Shown piece by piece: positions 45,901-57,900 of a stretch of 64,000 bases of DNA (positions are counted from its first letter, which is position 1; every line of letters starts with the position of its first letter). A model generated the notes under the pieces. The model was not told the DNA's origin and did no database searches. It saw only the letters and a list, made by a program, of their open reading frames with translations. The translations under genes and the position numbers were made by a program. This stretch comes from Tetraselmis striata (taxonomy: Eukaryota > Chlorophyta > Chlorodendrophyceae > Chlorodendrales > Chlorodendraceae). The stretch spans positions 186,001 through 250,000 of the forward strand of contig VCJN01000188.1 of the NCBI GenBank assembly GCA_006384855.1, in the 5' to 3' direction.

Positions 45901-48900
45901 GGGACTCCACCGCGGCCGACGCCTTCTCGCCGGCGGCGCGCTCCGCCGCCAGCTCGCGCTGCGAGGCGGCCAGGGCGGCGTCGGCGGTGGACCGCGCGGC
46001 TTGGAGGCTGCTCGCCTCGCGCCTCAGCGCGGCGCGCTCGCCCTCCAGCTCCGCCACCATCGCCTGCATCTCCCGCGCGCGGCTCTCGGCGCGCGCGGTG
46101 GCCGCGTTGGCGCCCTCCAGCCGGCTCTCTGCGCGGCCGCTAGCCAGCTCCGCCTCCGCCAGGCGATCCTTCTCGCCCGCGCGCTCCGCCTTGAGGCGCG
46201 CCACCTCATCGCGCAGCCACGAGCGGTCGCTGTCGGCCGCCTCGAGGCTCGCCTGCGCGTGCGCCAGCTCCGCCTCCATCGCCGCCTTTCCGCTCATCGC
46301 GCTCGTGTGGTCGCGGGTGGCGCGCGCCGCAGCGGACGCCGCCTCCTCGCGAGCGGCGGCGTCGCGGGCCAGCTGCGCCTCCAACTCCGCCACCTAGCGC
46401 ATACCCACCAACGTCAGATCGACCACATTGCGACGGAAGACGGCAGCAACAAGCGACCGACTATCGTCTTCGGTCGTCGGACGGAGCCCGAACACAAGCG
46501 TGGCGGCCGTGCAGAGCAGAGGACAAAAAAGTTGCGCCGACCGGGCTACTTCGCCTACTAATTCACTATCGGGAGGCGAGGAGGTACCTTGTCGCGCGCT
46601 GCGCGAAGCTCCTTCTTGAGGGTATCCTTCTTGAGGCAAAGCTCCTCGATGGTCGACTTGGCCAGTTCGCTCTCCTCGTCCAGCGTCTCGAGGTCCAGGC
46701 GCAGCGCCGCGTTGGCGCTCTCCAGCTCGCCGCGCTGCTTGAGCAGCGACATGAGCTCCGCGTTGATGCCGTCCAGCTCGCCGCGCCCGGCGCCGGTCTC
46801 CTCGCGCAGCGCGTCGACCTGACCCTGCAGGTCCGCCACCTACACGACAAGCGGCGCCGCCATCGAGTCATTCCCGCGTAGAGGCACTTCGACGGCGGAA
46901 CAATCTCCCATTTCCCAGTGTTGGCGCAGCTGACAAAGTGTTTTTCATAAAACACATAGTTGATATCAGATTAATATATAATTCTATGCCTGATGTACAT
47001 GTATGTTAATGTAGTATCCTTCTGCAGACATCAAGATGCGGCGTCCAGCTGGGTTTGACCGCACCTGAGCCTTGAGCCGCTCGCCCTCGAAGCCCTTGTC
47101 GGACAGCTCCGACTCCAGCTCCGCCACGCGACCCTCCAGGCGCGCAGCCATGCTGGACATCTCGCCCTTGGCCCACTTGAGCGTCGCCTCGCTCTCCGCC
47201 AGCTTGGCGCGCGCCTCCTGCAGCTCGCGCCCCAGCTCGCCGCGCGCGGCGGCCGCCTCGGCCTTGGCGGCGCCCGTGGCCTCAGACGCCTCGCGCTTGG
47301 CCGCCAGCAGCTGCTCGCCCTTGGACGCCAGCGACTCCTCCAGCGCGTCGCGCACCTCCACCAGCCGCTGGTAGTCCGCCGCCTGCCGCTCCATCGCCAG
47401 CTTCATCTGGTGCTCGCCGCGCTTCAGGCTGTCCACGTCCTCCGCCAACGCCTCCCGCGCCGCGCGCACCTCCTTTAGCTGCGTCTCCTTCGCCGCCCTG
47501 TCCTGGCTGGCCTGCGCCGCCGTGTCCCGCAGCCGCGTCACCTCCTCCTCCGCCGCCGCCAGCCGGGTCTTGAGCAAGCGCTCCGCGCCGCTGGCCGCGT
47601 CGCTGGCGCCGCGCGCCTCCGCCAGCCGCGCGCGCGCCGCGGCCAGGTCCTCGCGCAGCCCCTCCTCGCGCTTCCCGGCAAACTCCAGCTGCTGAGCAGC
47701 GAGAGCGGCCTCCGACTCGGCGGCCGACCTGTTGCAGGGGGCGCAACACGCATGGGACGCACTCAGTGCCGCGGCATCGCATCGTGGTTTCGGAGCACAC
47801 ATTGTCAGTGCACTCCGCGCTGCCAATGGACCATCAGTGATACGTATTATGATTATGCCCCCAAGCCTGCCACCAGTTCAAGGCGGATAAAGTCCTTTGC
47901 CGCAACTTTGGCGCTGGGGTTAATAATTGCCGTACTCAGGATTGGCACCATAGAAATGAAAACCAACATGTCAGCCATCGGAGCTCCATGCAGGAAGCAT
48001 CGCAGCTTCAGTGTAACAGTCGGCAGCATTTATTGGTGCAGTGCATCGTCGAGCTCGGTGAATGCATTGAGACCTACTAAGACGTGGGGACCGAAGTCAG
48101 TGGGGATGGATAAAGAGGGCGGCAAAGGCGGAGGGAAGAAAATGCTGTGAAGCTGCTGTGAAGGGAACAGTGAAAGGAGTCGGCTGTCCCCGGCTGCCGG
48201 TCGCCCGCGCGCACCTGGCGGACTTGGCCTGCCGCGCCTCCTCACTCGCCGCGTCCCGGTCCGCCTGCACGCGCGCCAGCTCCACCTGCAGGGCGTCACA
48301 GCGCGCCGTGGCGGCGCTCAGGCCACGCGTCGCGACCTTGAGCTCCGCGTCCCCCTCGCCCACCGCCTGCCGCGCGTCCGACAGCTGGCTGCCCAGCCGG
48401 TCAATCTCCATGTCGGCCGCCTCCAGCGCCGAGTGCAGCCGGTCGACCTCAGCGCTCAGCCCCTCGTTGGCCGACGCCAGCTCGCGCTGCGCGGCACTCG
48501 CGGCACGCGCGCCGTCCTCTGCAGCGGCCTTGCCCTGCCGCAGCTCGCCCTCCAGGCGCGTCACCTCCGCCTGCGCCTCTGTGATCAGCTTGCGGATGTC
48601 CGACTCGCGGTCCGCCGCCGCAGCCGCGTTGCTGTTCAGCTCAACCTCCAGGCGCGCGATGGTCGCGTTGGCGGCGTCCACCGTGGTGTTGGCCTTGCCC
48701 ACCGCCGAGCGCGCCTCCTCCCGCGCCTCCGCGACCTGCTTCTCCAGCCTGGTTATCATGCCCTGCGCCTCGGTGTGCAGCTTGGCCTGCCGGCCTTCTG
48801 CCTCGTCCTCGACCCTGGTGATCATGGCCTGCGCCTCGTCATGCACCTTCTTCGTCTGCGCACGCGACTCCGCCAGCTGCTCCTTCAGCTTGCTAATCGT

Positions 48901-51900
48901 GGCCGACTTGCTGTCCAGCGCCTCCTGCGCCTCCGCGGTCGCCGCCTTGAACTGCCGGCGCAGGTCCTCCAGGTCGTTGCGCAGCTTCTGGATGGACGCC
49001 TCCTTGTCCTTGGCCGCCTGCTGGGAGCTCGACAGCTCACCCTTGAGGTTGCTGATGGTGGAGGTGTGGCTGTCAATGGTGGCCTGCGCCTGGCTGGCAG
49101 TGGACTTGGCCTGCCGGCGCAGGTCCTCCACCTCATCTTGCAGCTTCTGGATGGACGCCTCCTTGTCCTTGGCCGCCTGCTGGGAGCCCGACAGCTCACC
49201 CTTGAGGTTGTTGATTGTGGAGGAGTGGCTGTCGATGGTGGCCTGCGCCTCAGTGCTGGCCGCCGTTGTCCGTCGGCGCAGGTCCTCCACCTCGGCCTGT
49301 AGCTTCCCAATGGCAGCCTGCTTGGTCGCCACCGTCTGCTGGGAGCTCGACAGCTCACCCTTGAGGTTGCTGATGGTGGAGGTGTGGCTGTCGATGGTGG
49401 CCTGCGCCTCAGTGCTGGCCGCCTTGGCCTGCCGGCGCAGGTCCTCCACCTCATCCTGCAGCTTCTGGATGGACGCCTCCTTGTCCTTGGCCGCCTGCTG
49501 GGAGCTCGACAGCTCACCCTTGAGGTTGTTGATTGTGGAGGAGTGGCTGTCGATGGTGGCCTGCGCCTCAGTGCTGGCCGCCGTTGTCCGTCGGCGCAGG
49601 TCCTCCACCTCATCTTGCAGCTTCTGGATGGCTGCGTCCTTGTCCTTGGCCGCCTGCTGGGAGCTCGACAGCTCACCCTTGAGGTTGCTGATGGTGGAGG
49701 TGTGGCTGTCGATGGTGGCCTGCGCCTGGCTGGCAGTGGACTTGGCCTTCCGGCGCAGGTCCTCCACCTCGGCCTGCAGCTTCTGGTTGGACGCCTCCTT
49801 GTCCTTGGCCGCCTGCTGGGAGCTCGACAGCTCACCCTTGAGGTTGTTGATCGTGGAGGAGTGGCTGTCGATGGTGGCCTGCGCCTCGCTGGCAGTGGAC
49901 TTGGCCTGCCGGCGCAGCTCTTCAACCTCGGCCTGCAGCTTCCCGATGGCCGCATCCTTGTCGTTGGCCGCCTGCTGGGAGCTCGACAGCTCACCCTTGA
50001 GGTTGCTGATGGTGGAGGTGTGGCTGTCGATGGTGGCCTGCGCCTCGCTGGCAGTGGACTTGACCTGCCGGCGCAGCTCTTCAACCTTGGTCTGCAGCTT
50101 GCGCAAGGCCGCCTCTCTGTCCTTGACCCTCTGCTGCGACTCGCCAAGCTCGCTCTTCAGCTTGTTGAGGCTCGAGGTGTGGGAGTCCGCAATGGAGCGC
50201 AGCTCGAATTGGGTGCTGCTGGACTTTCTCCGGAGAGCGTCAAGCTCCTCCTGCAGCAGCTCGCGCGCCGCCTCCTTCTCCTGCACCACAGCGTTGGCAC
50301 TGTTAAGGTCGCGCTCCAGCTGCCGGATCGTGCCGAGGTGCGACTCGACGGTGGAGCGGCTCTGCGCCGCGGCTGACTGCGCCTGCCTCTCCGCCTCGGC
50401 TAGCGCCTGCTGCAGCGCCGCCATGGCGTTGTCTCGCAGCACACCAGCCTCTTGCGCCCGGCCCAGCTCCTCCCGCAGTTGGCGGATGGTGTCGTCATGC
50501 CCTGCCGCAATGACCTGCGCCCCGTCAGCCTGCCGACACAGCGCCTCCAACTCCTCGCGGAGCTTGCTGATGGCCGCCTCTTTGCTCTGGGACGCCTGCT
50601 GGGCGCCGGCCAGGTCGCCCTCCAGGCGCCGTATGGTGGAGGTGTGGCTGTCGATGGTGGCCTGCGCCTCGTTACTGGCCACCTTGGCCTGTCGGCGCAG
50701 CTCCTCCAGCTCCTCCTCCAGCTTGGCAATTGCCGCCTGCTTGGCCGCCACCGCCTGCTCAGCGCTGCCGAGATCGTCCTTTAGCTTGCTGATGGACGAG
50801 CTCTGGCTGTCGATGGTGGACTGCAGCTCGGCTTGGGTGCGCCGCGACAGCTGCTCCGCCTCGGCTGCGTCACTCCTGACAGTGGCCAGTGAGGCCTCCC
50901 TCTCGCGCACAGTGTTCTGAGCGTCCGCAAGGTCAGTCCGTAGCTTCTCGATGGTCAAGCCCTGGCTGCCAATGGTGGACTGCGCCTGGCTGGCAGTGGA
51001 CTGGGACTGCCGCTTGAGCTCCTCCAGCTCCTCCTCCATCTTGCCAATGGCAGCCTGCTTTGCCGACAAAGTTCGCTGGGAGTCGCTGAGGTCGGCCTCG
51101 CGCTTGGCGATGGTGGCGGTGTGGGAGTCGATGGTGGTCTGCATCTCCTGCTGGGTCCGCTTGGATTGCCGCTTGAGCTCCTCCAGCTCCTCCTGCAGCT
51201 GCTTGACGGAGGTCCGCTGGGTCTCCACATCCCGCTGAGACTCGCCCAAGTCGGCGCGCAGCCTCTCGATGGTGGAGGCATGACTGTCGATGGTGGACTG
51301 CAGCTCAGCCTGGCCGCGCTTGGCCTGCCGCTTGAGCTCCTCCAGCTCCTCCTCCATCTTGCCAATGGCAGCCTGCTTTGCCAACAAAGTTCGCTGGGAG
51401 TCGCTGAGGTCGGCCTCGCGCTTGGCGATGGTGGCGGTGTGGGAGTCGATGGTGGTCTGCATCTCCTGCTGGGTCCGCTTGGACTGCCGCTTGAGCTCCT
51501 CCAGCTCCTCCCGCAGCTGCTTGACGGAGGTCCGCTGGGCCTCCACCTCTTGCTGAGACTCGCCCACGTCGGTGCGCAGCTTCTTGATGGTGGAGGCATG
51601 ACTGTCGATGGTGGACTGCAGCTCTGCCTGGCCGCGCTTGGCCTGCCGCTTGAGCTCCTCCAGCTCCTCCTCCATCTTGCCAATGGCAGCCTGCTTTGCC
51701 GACAAAGTTCGCTGGGAGTCGCTGAGGTCGGCCTCGCGCTTGGCGATGGTGGCGGTGTGGGAGTCGATGGTGGTCTGCATCTCCTGCTGGGTCCGCTTGG
51801 ATTGCCGCTTGAGCTCCTCCAGCTCCTCCCGCAGCTGGTTGACGGAGGTCCGCTGGGTCTCCACATCCCGCTGAGACTCGCCCAAGTCGGCGCGCAGCTT

Positions 51901-54900
51901 CTCGATGGTGGAGGCATGACTGTCGATGGTGGACTGCAGCTCAGCCTGGCCGCGCTTGGCCTGCCGCTTGACCTCCTCCAGCTCCTCCTCCATATTGCCA
52001 ATGGTGGCTTGTTTCGCTGACACCGTCTGCTGGGAGTCGCTGAGGTCGGCCTTGAGCTTGGCGATGCTGGCAGTCTGGGCATCAATTCTGGACTGCAGCT
52101 CTGTCTGGCTGCGACCGGCTTGCCGCTTGAGCTCTGCCAGCTCCTCCTCACGCTTCGTGACGGAAGCCTGCTTGGCTGCCACCGCCTGCTGGGCCGCGTG
52201 CAGGTCGGCCCTGAGCTGCTCGATGGTGGAGCTGTGCCGGCTTATGGTGGACTGCAGCTCCGTCTGGGCGCTTGCCGCCGAGCGCCGCACCTGGGCCAGC
52301 TCCTCCTCCAGCCGAGCCACCTCCGCCTGCGCATCAGCATTGCGCTCCTTTAGCGCCACTGCCGCCGCTGCCGCCGCGGTGGCCATCTGCCGCTGCAGCT
52401 GGGCCAGGTCGGCCTCCAGCGTGGCAATGGACGCCTGCTTGCTCTCCACGGTGCGCTGCGAGTCGCCAAGATCAGCACGAAGGTTGACAATCGTCGAGGC
52501 ATGGCTGTTGATGGCGGACTGCAGCTCGGCCTGCATGTGATTCGCCTGCCGCCGCAGCTCCTCCAGCTCCTGCTCTAGCTTGGCAATGGTGACCTCGCGA
52601 TCCCTAATCGTGTGTTGTGCGTCGCCAAGTTCCTCCTCCAGCTTGACGATGGCAGCCTGCTTGGCAGCCACCGTCTGCTCAGCGCTGCCCAGGTCGGTCT
52701 TGAGCTTGCTGATGGACGAGCTGTGGCTGTCAATGGTGGACTGCAGCTCGGCCTGGGTGCGTCGCGCCAGCTGCTCCGCCTCGGCTGCCTCGCGCTTCAG
52801 GGTAGACAGCGAGGCCTCCCGCTCAAGCACGGTCTTCTGGGAGTCCCGGAGATCAGCACGCAGCTTCTCGATGGATGAGCTGTGGCTGTCAGTGGTGGAC
52901 TGCAGCTCGGCCTGCATGTCATGCGCCTGCCTCTTGAGCTGCCCCAGCTCCTCCTCCAGTTGGACGATGGAGGACTCGCGCTGCTTCACCGTGTTGTATG
53001 CGTTGCCAAGTTCCTCCTCCAGCTTGCTAATCGCAGCCTGCTTGGACGCCAACGCCTGTCCAGCGCCTCCCAGCTCGATCTCAAGGTTGTTGATGGTGGA
53101 GGCATGGCTGTCGATGGTAGCTTGCAGCTCGGCCTGGGTGCGCCGCGCCAGGTGCTCCGCCTCTGCAGATTCGCGCTTGAGGGTAGACAGCAAGGTGTCC
53201 CGCTCTGCCACAGTGCCCTGTGCGTCGGCGATCTCAGCGCGCAGCATCGCGATTGTGGAAGCACGGCTGTCGATGGTAGCTTGCAGCTCGGCCTGGCTCC
53301 GCTTGGCCTGCCGCTGGTGCTCCTCCAGCTCCTCCTGCAGCTTACCAATGGCGGCCTGCTTTGCCGACACAGTCTGCTGGGAGTCGCTGAGGTCGGCCTT
53401 GAGCTTGGCAATGGTGGCAGTCTGGGCATCAATGCTGGACTGCATCTCCTGCTTGGTGCGCTTTGCCAGCTGCTTGAGCTCCTCTAGCTCCTCACCGAGC
53501 TCAGCCAGTGAGGTGCGCTTGGTCTCCACCTCCAGCTGTGACTCACGCAGGTCAGCGCGCAGATCCTCAATGATGGAGCCCTGGCTGCTGATGGTGGACT
53601 GCAGCTCAGCCTGGCCACGCTGCGCCTGACTCTTGAGCTCCTCCAGCTCCTCCTGCAGCTTACCAATGGCGACCTGCTTTGCCGAAACAGTCTGCTGGGA
53701 GTCGCTGAGGTCGGCCTCGCGCTTCTCGATGGTGGAGGCATGGGCGTCAATGGTAGACTGCAGCTCGGCCTGGGTGCGCTTGGATTGCCGCTTGAGCTCT
53801 TCCAGCTCCTCCTGCAGCTGCTTGACGGAGGTCTGCTTGGTCTCCACATCCCGCTGAGACTCACCCAAGTCGGCGCGCAGCCTCTCGATGGTTGCGGCAT
53901 GGTTGCCAATGGTGGACTGCAGCTCGGCCTGGCCCTGCTGCGCCTGCCGCTTGAGCTCTGCCACCTCATCCTCCAGCTTGCCGATGGCGGCTCGTTTTGC
54001 CAACACAGTCCGCTGTGCATCGGCAAGCTCCGCCTCGCGCTTGGAGATAGTGGAGCTGTGGCTGTCAATGGTGGACTGCAGCTCCGCCTGCGTGCGCCGC
54101 GCCTGCTGCTCCGCCTCGGCCGCCGCCAGGCTGGTGACCGCCAGAGAGGCCTCCGTCCGGCGGCCGGCGTCCTCCGCCTCGGCGAGGTTGCCCCGCAGCT
54201 TGTTAATTGTCAGGCTGTGTGCGTCGATGACTGACTGCAGCTCGGCCTGGCTCCGCTGCGCTTGCCGCTTGAGCTCCCCCAGCTCCTCCTCCAGCTTGGC
54301 AATTGCAGCCTGCTTGGACACAACCGCCTGCTCGGAGCTTCCGAGGTCGGCCTTGAGCTTGCTGATGGTGGAGCTGTGCCTGTCAATGGTGGACTGCAGC
54401 TCGGCCTGCGTGCGCCGCGCCTGCTGCTCCGCCTCTGCGGACTCACGCTTAAGGGAAGACATCGAGGCATCTCTCTCTAGCACAGTCTCCTGAGAGTCCC
54501 GAAGGTCAGCGCGCAGCTTGTCCATGGTGGAAGCATGGCTGTCGATGGAGGACTGCAGCTCGTCCTGAGAGCGCTTTGCCTGCCTCTTGAGCTTCTCCAG
54601 CTCCTCCTCCAGCCTGCCAATGGAGGCCTCGCGCTCCCTAATGCTGCGCTGCGCATCGGTAAGCTCCGCCTCACGCTTGGTGATGGTGGAGGCATGGCTG
54701 TCAATGGTGAACTGCAGCTCGGCCTGAGAGCGCTCCGCCTGCCGCTTGAGCTCCTCCAGCTCCTCCTCCAGCTTGACGATGGTGGCCTGCTTGGACACAA
54801 CCGTCTGATCAGAGCTTCCGAGGTCGGCCTTGAGCTTGCTGATGGTGGAGCTGTGGCTGTCAATGGCGGACTGCAGCTCGGCCTGCGTGCGCCGCGCCTG

Positions 54901-57900
54901 CCGCCGCAGCTCCTCCAGCTCCTCCCGCAGCTGGACGATGGAGGCCTCACGCTCCCTCACTGTGTGTTGCTCATCACTAAGCTCCTCCTTTAGCTTGCCA
55001 ATGTCAGCCTCCTTGGAGGCCACCGTCTGCTCAGCGCTGCCCAGGTCGGCCTTGAGGTTGCTGATTTTGGAGCTGTGGCTGTCAATGGCGGACTGCAGCT
55101 CGGCCTGCGTGCGCTGCGCCTGCCGCCGCAGCTCCTCCAGCTCCTCCCGCAGCTGGACGATGGAGGCCTCACGCTCCCTCACTGTGTGTTGCTCATCACT
55201 AAGCTCCTCCTTTAGCTTGCCAATGTCAGCCTCCTTGGAGGCCACCGTCTGCTCAGCGCTGCCCAGGTCGGCCTTGAGGTTGCTGATTTTGGAGCTGTGG
55301 CTGTCAATGGTGGACTGCAGCTCGGCCTGCGTGCGCCGCGCCTGCTGCTCCGCCTTGGCTGCCTCGCGCTTGAGGGCAGACAATGAGGCCTCCCTCTCGA
55401 GCACGGTCTCCTGGGAGTCACGGAGGTCAGCGCGCAGCTTCTCGATGGTGGAAGCATGGCTGTCGATGGAGGACTGCAGCTCGTCCTGAGAGCGCTTTGC
55501 CTGCCTCTTGAGCTCCTCCAGCTCATTGCGCAGGTCCGTGAGTGAGGTCTGCTTGGCTTCCACCTCTTGCTCAGACGCACTCAAGTCTGCCTGCAGCTTC
55601 TCAATGTTGGAGGCGTGGCTGTCGACCGCCGAGTGTAGCTCCTGCTCAGAGCACCGAGCCTGCCTCCGCGCATCCTCGAGCTCGGCCTCCAACCTGCCAA
55701 CAGCAGCCTTCCTGTCTAGCAAAGACTCATGGGAGTCCCGCAGGTCAGCGCGCAGCTTGTTGATCGTCAGGCTGTGCGAGTCGATTACGGACTGCAGCTC
55801 TGCCTGGCTGCGCTGCGCCTGCCTCTTGAGCTCCTCCAGCTCCTCTTCCAGCCTGTCAATGGCGACCCTGCGGTCCCTCATGCTGCGTTGGGCATCAGCA
55901 AGCTCTGCCTCGCGCTTGAGTATGGTTGAGGCATGGCTGTCGATGGTGGACTGCAGCTCGGTCTGTGTCATCTGCGCCTGCCGCTTGAGCTCCTCCAGCT
56001 CCGCCTCCAGCTTGGCGATGGTGGCGGTGTGGGAGTCGATGGTGGTCTGCATCTCCTGCTGGGTCCGCTTGGACTGCCGCTTGAGCTCCTCCAGCTCCTG
56101 CTGCAGCTGCTTGACGGAGGTCCGCTGGGTCTCCACCTCCCGCTGAGACTCGCCCAAGTCAGCGCGCAGCTTCTCGATGGTTGCGGCATGGTTGCCAATG
56201 GTGGACTGCAGCTCGGCCTGGCCCTGCTGCGCCTGCCGCTTGAGCTCTGCCACCTCATCCTCCAGCTTGCCGATGGCGGCTCGTTTTGCCAACACAGTCC
56301 GCTGTGCATCGGCAAGCTCCGCCTCGCGCTTGGAGATAGTGGAGCTGTGGCTGTCAATGGTGGACTGCAGCTCCGCCTGCGTGCGCCGCGCCTGCTGCTC
56401 CGCCTCGGCCGCGGCCAGCCTGGTGGCCGCCAGAGAGGCCTCCGTCTGCCTGCCGGTGTCCTCTGCCTCGGCGAGGTTGCCCCGCAGCTTGTTGATTGTC
56501 AGGCTGTGTGAGTCGATGACCGACTGCAGCTCGGCCTGGCTCCGCTGCGCCTGCCGCTTGAGCTCCTCCAGCTCCTCCTCCAGCTTGGCGATTGCAGCCA
56601 GCTTGGTCACAACCGCCTGCTTGGAACTTCCGAGGTCGGCCTCGCGCTTGGCAACGGCAGAGGCATGGCTGTCGATGGTGGCCTGCAGCTCGGCCTGGGT
56701 GCGCTTGGACTGCCGCTTGAGCTCCTCCAGCTCCTCGTGCAGCTGCTTAACGGAGGTCCACTTGGCCTCCACCTCTTGCTGAGCCTCGCCCAAGTCGGTG
56801 CGCAGCTTCTCGATGGTCAAGGAGTGACTGTCGATTGTGGACTGCAGCTCCTGCTGGGTGCGCCGCGCCTGCCGCTTCAGCTCCTCCAGCTCCTCCTGCA
56901 GGTCCACAATGGACGCCTGCTTGGTCTCTACCTCACGTTGAGACTCACGGAGGTCAGCGCGCAGCTTCTGGATCGTCAGGCTGTGCGATTCAGTGGCGGA
57001 CTGCAGCTCAGTCTGGGATCGCTGCGCCAGCCGGCGCAGCTCCTCCACCTCCTCCTCCAGCTTCCCAATGGCAGCCTGCTTTGTTGATACCGTCTGCTGG
57101 GCATTGGCGAGCTCAGCCTGGAGCTTGGAGATGGTGGAGGTGTGGGCGTCGATGGTGGACATCAACGCGGTCTGGGTGCGCTTTGACTGCCGCTTGAGCT
57201 CCTCCAGCTCCTCCACCAGCCTGCTGATGGAGGCCTCCCGATCTCTCACTGTGGACTGCGCATCGGCAAGCTCCGCCTCGCGTTTGGCAATGGTGGAGGC
57301 GTGGCCATCGATGCTGGCCTGCAGATCCTGCTGCGCCCGGCGCGCCTGTCGGCGAAGCTCCTCCAGTTCCTCCTGGAGCCGGGACAGCGCGGCTTCACTC
57401 TCGGCGAGCTGGCCGTTGGCGGCCTCAAGATCGGCAGCCGCCCGCCGCAGGCGGGCGTGACGCTCCTCTGCCTCGCCCTCCAGGCGCCGCACCGCAGCTG
57501 CGGTATGGTCCGCGGCCGCCTGCAGCTCCGTCTGCCGCACAGCGACCATCGCGGCGTTGCGCTGCCGGGCGGCGCTCTCGTCGTCCAGAGCGGCCAGGGC
57601 GGCCTGCGAGAAAGTGGCCGTCTGTGCTCAGAGCACAAGTGTGTGGGCGGCCATCCGCGCTCAAAGCACAAGGATGGTGTGGCTTGGACCAGGCGCTGGT
57701 GGCGGTGCGCCCATGCAGGTCTCCCCCAGGAGAAGGACCGAAACCAGAGGAACCAAGAGAACTCGGCTTCGGTGGCTGACGCAGGCTGGCTGGCTGGCTG
57801 GCTGGGTGTGTCACACCAAGCCCACGGCAGCCTCGTGGACAAGGGGCCACCAAGGCGGTGCAGTGCAATGCAGGCAGGGCGGCTGGCAGGGCAGGTAGTG

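Noticed and set aside
45240-46397. 385-residue plus-strand frame
   Set aside because: Antisense to a 349-codon coiled-coil exon in phase with its neighbours. Its Ser/Ala/Arg-rich product is the usual shadow of GC-rich Glu/Ala/Arg coding.
48158-50920. 920-residue open frame on the plus strand
   Set aside because: It is antisense to the repeat array and stays open only because the 159-bp units lack stops in that frame. The product is Ser/Cys/Leu-rich with no domain, while the minus frame gives a regular coiled coil.
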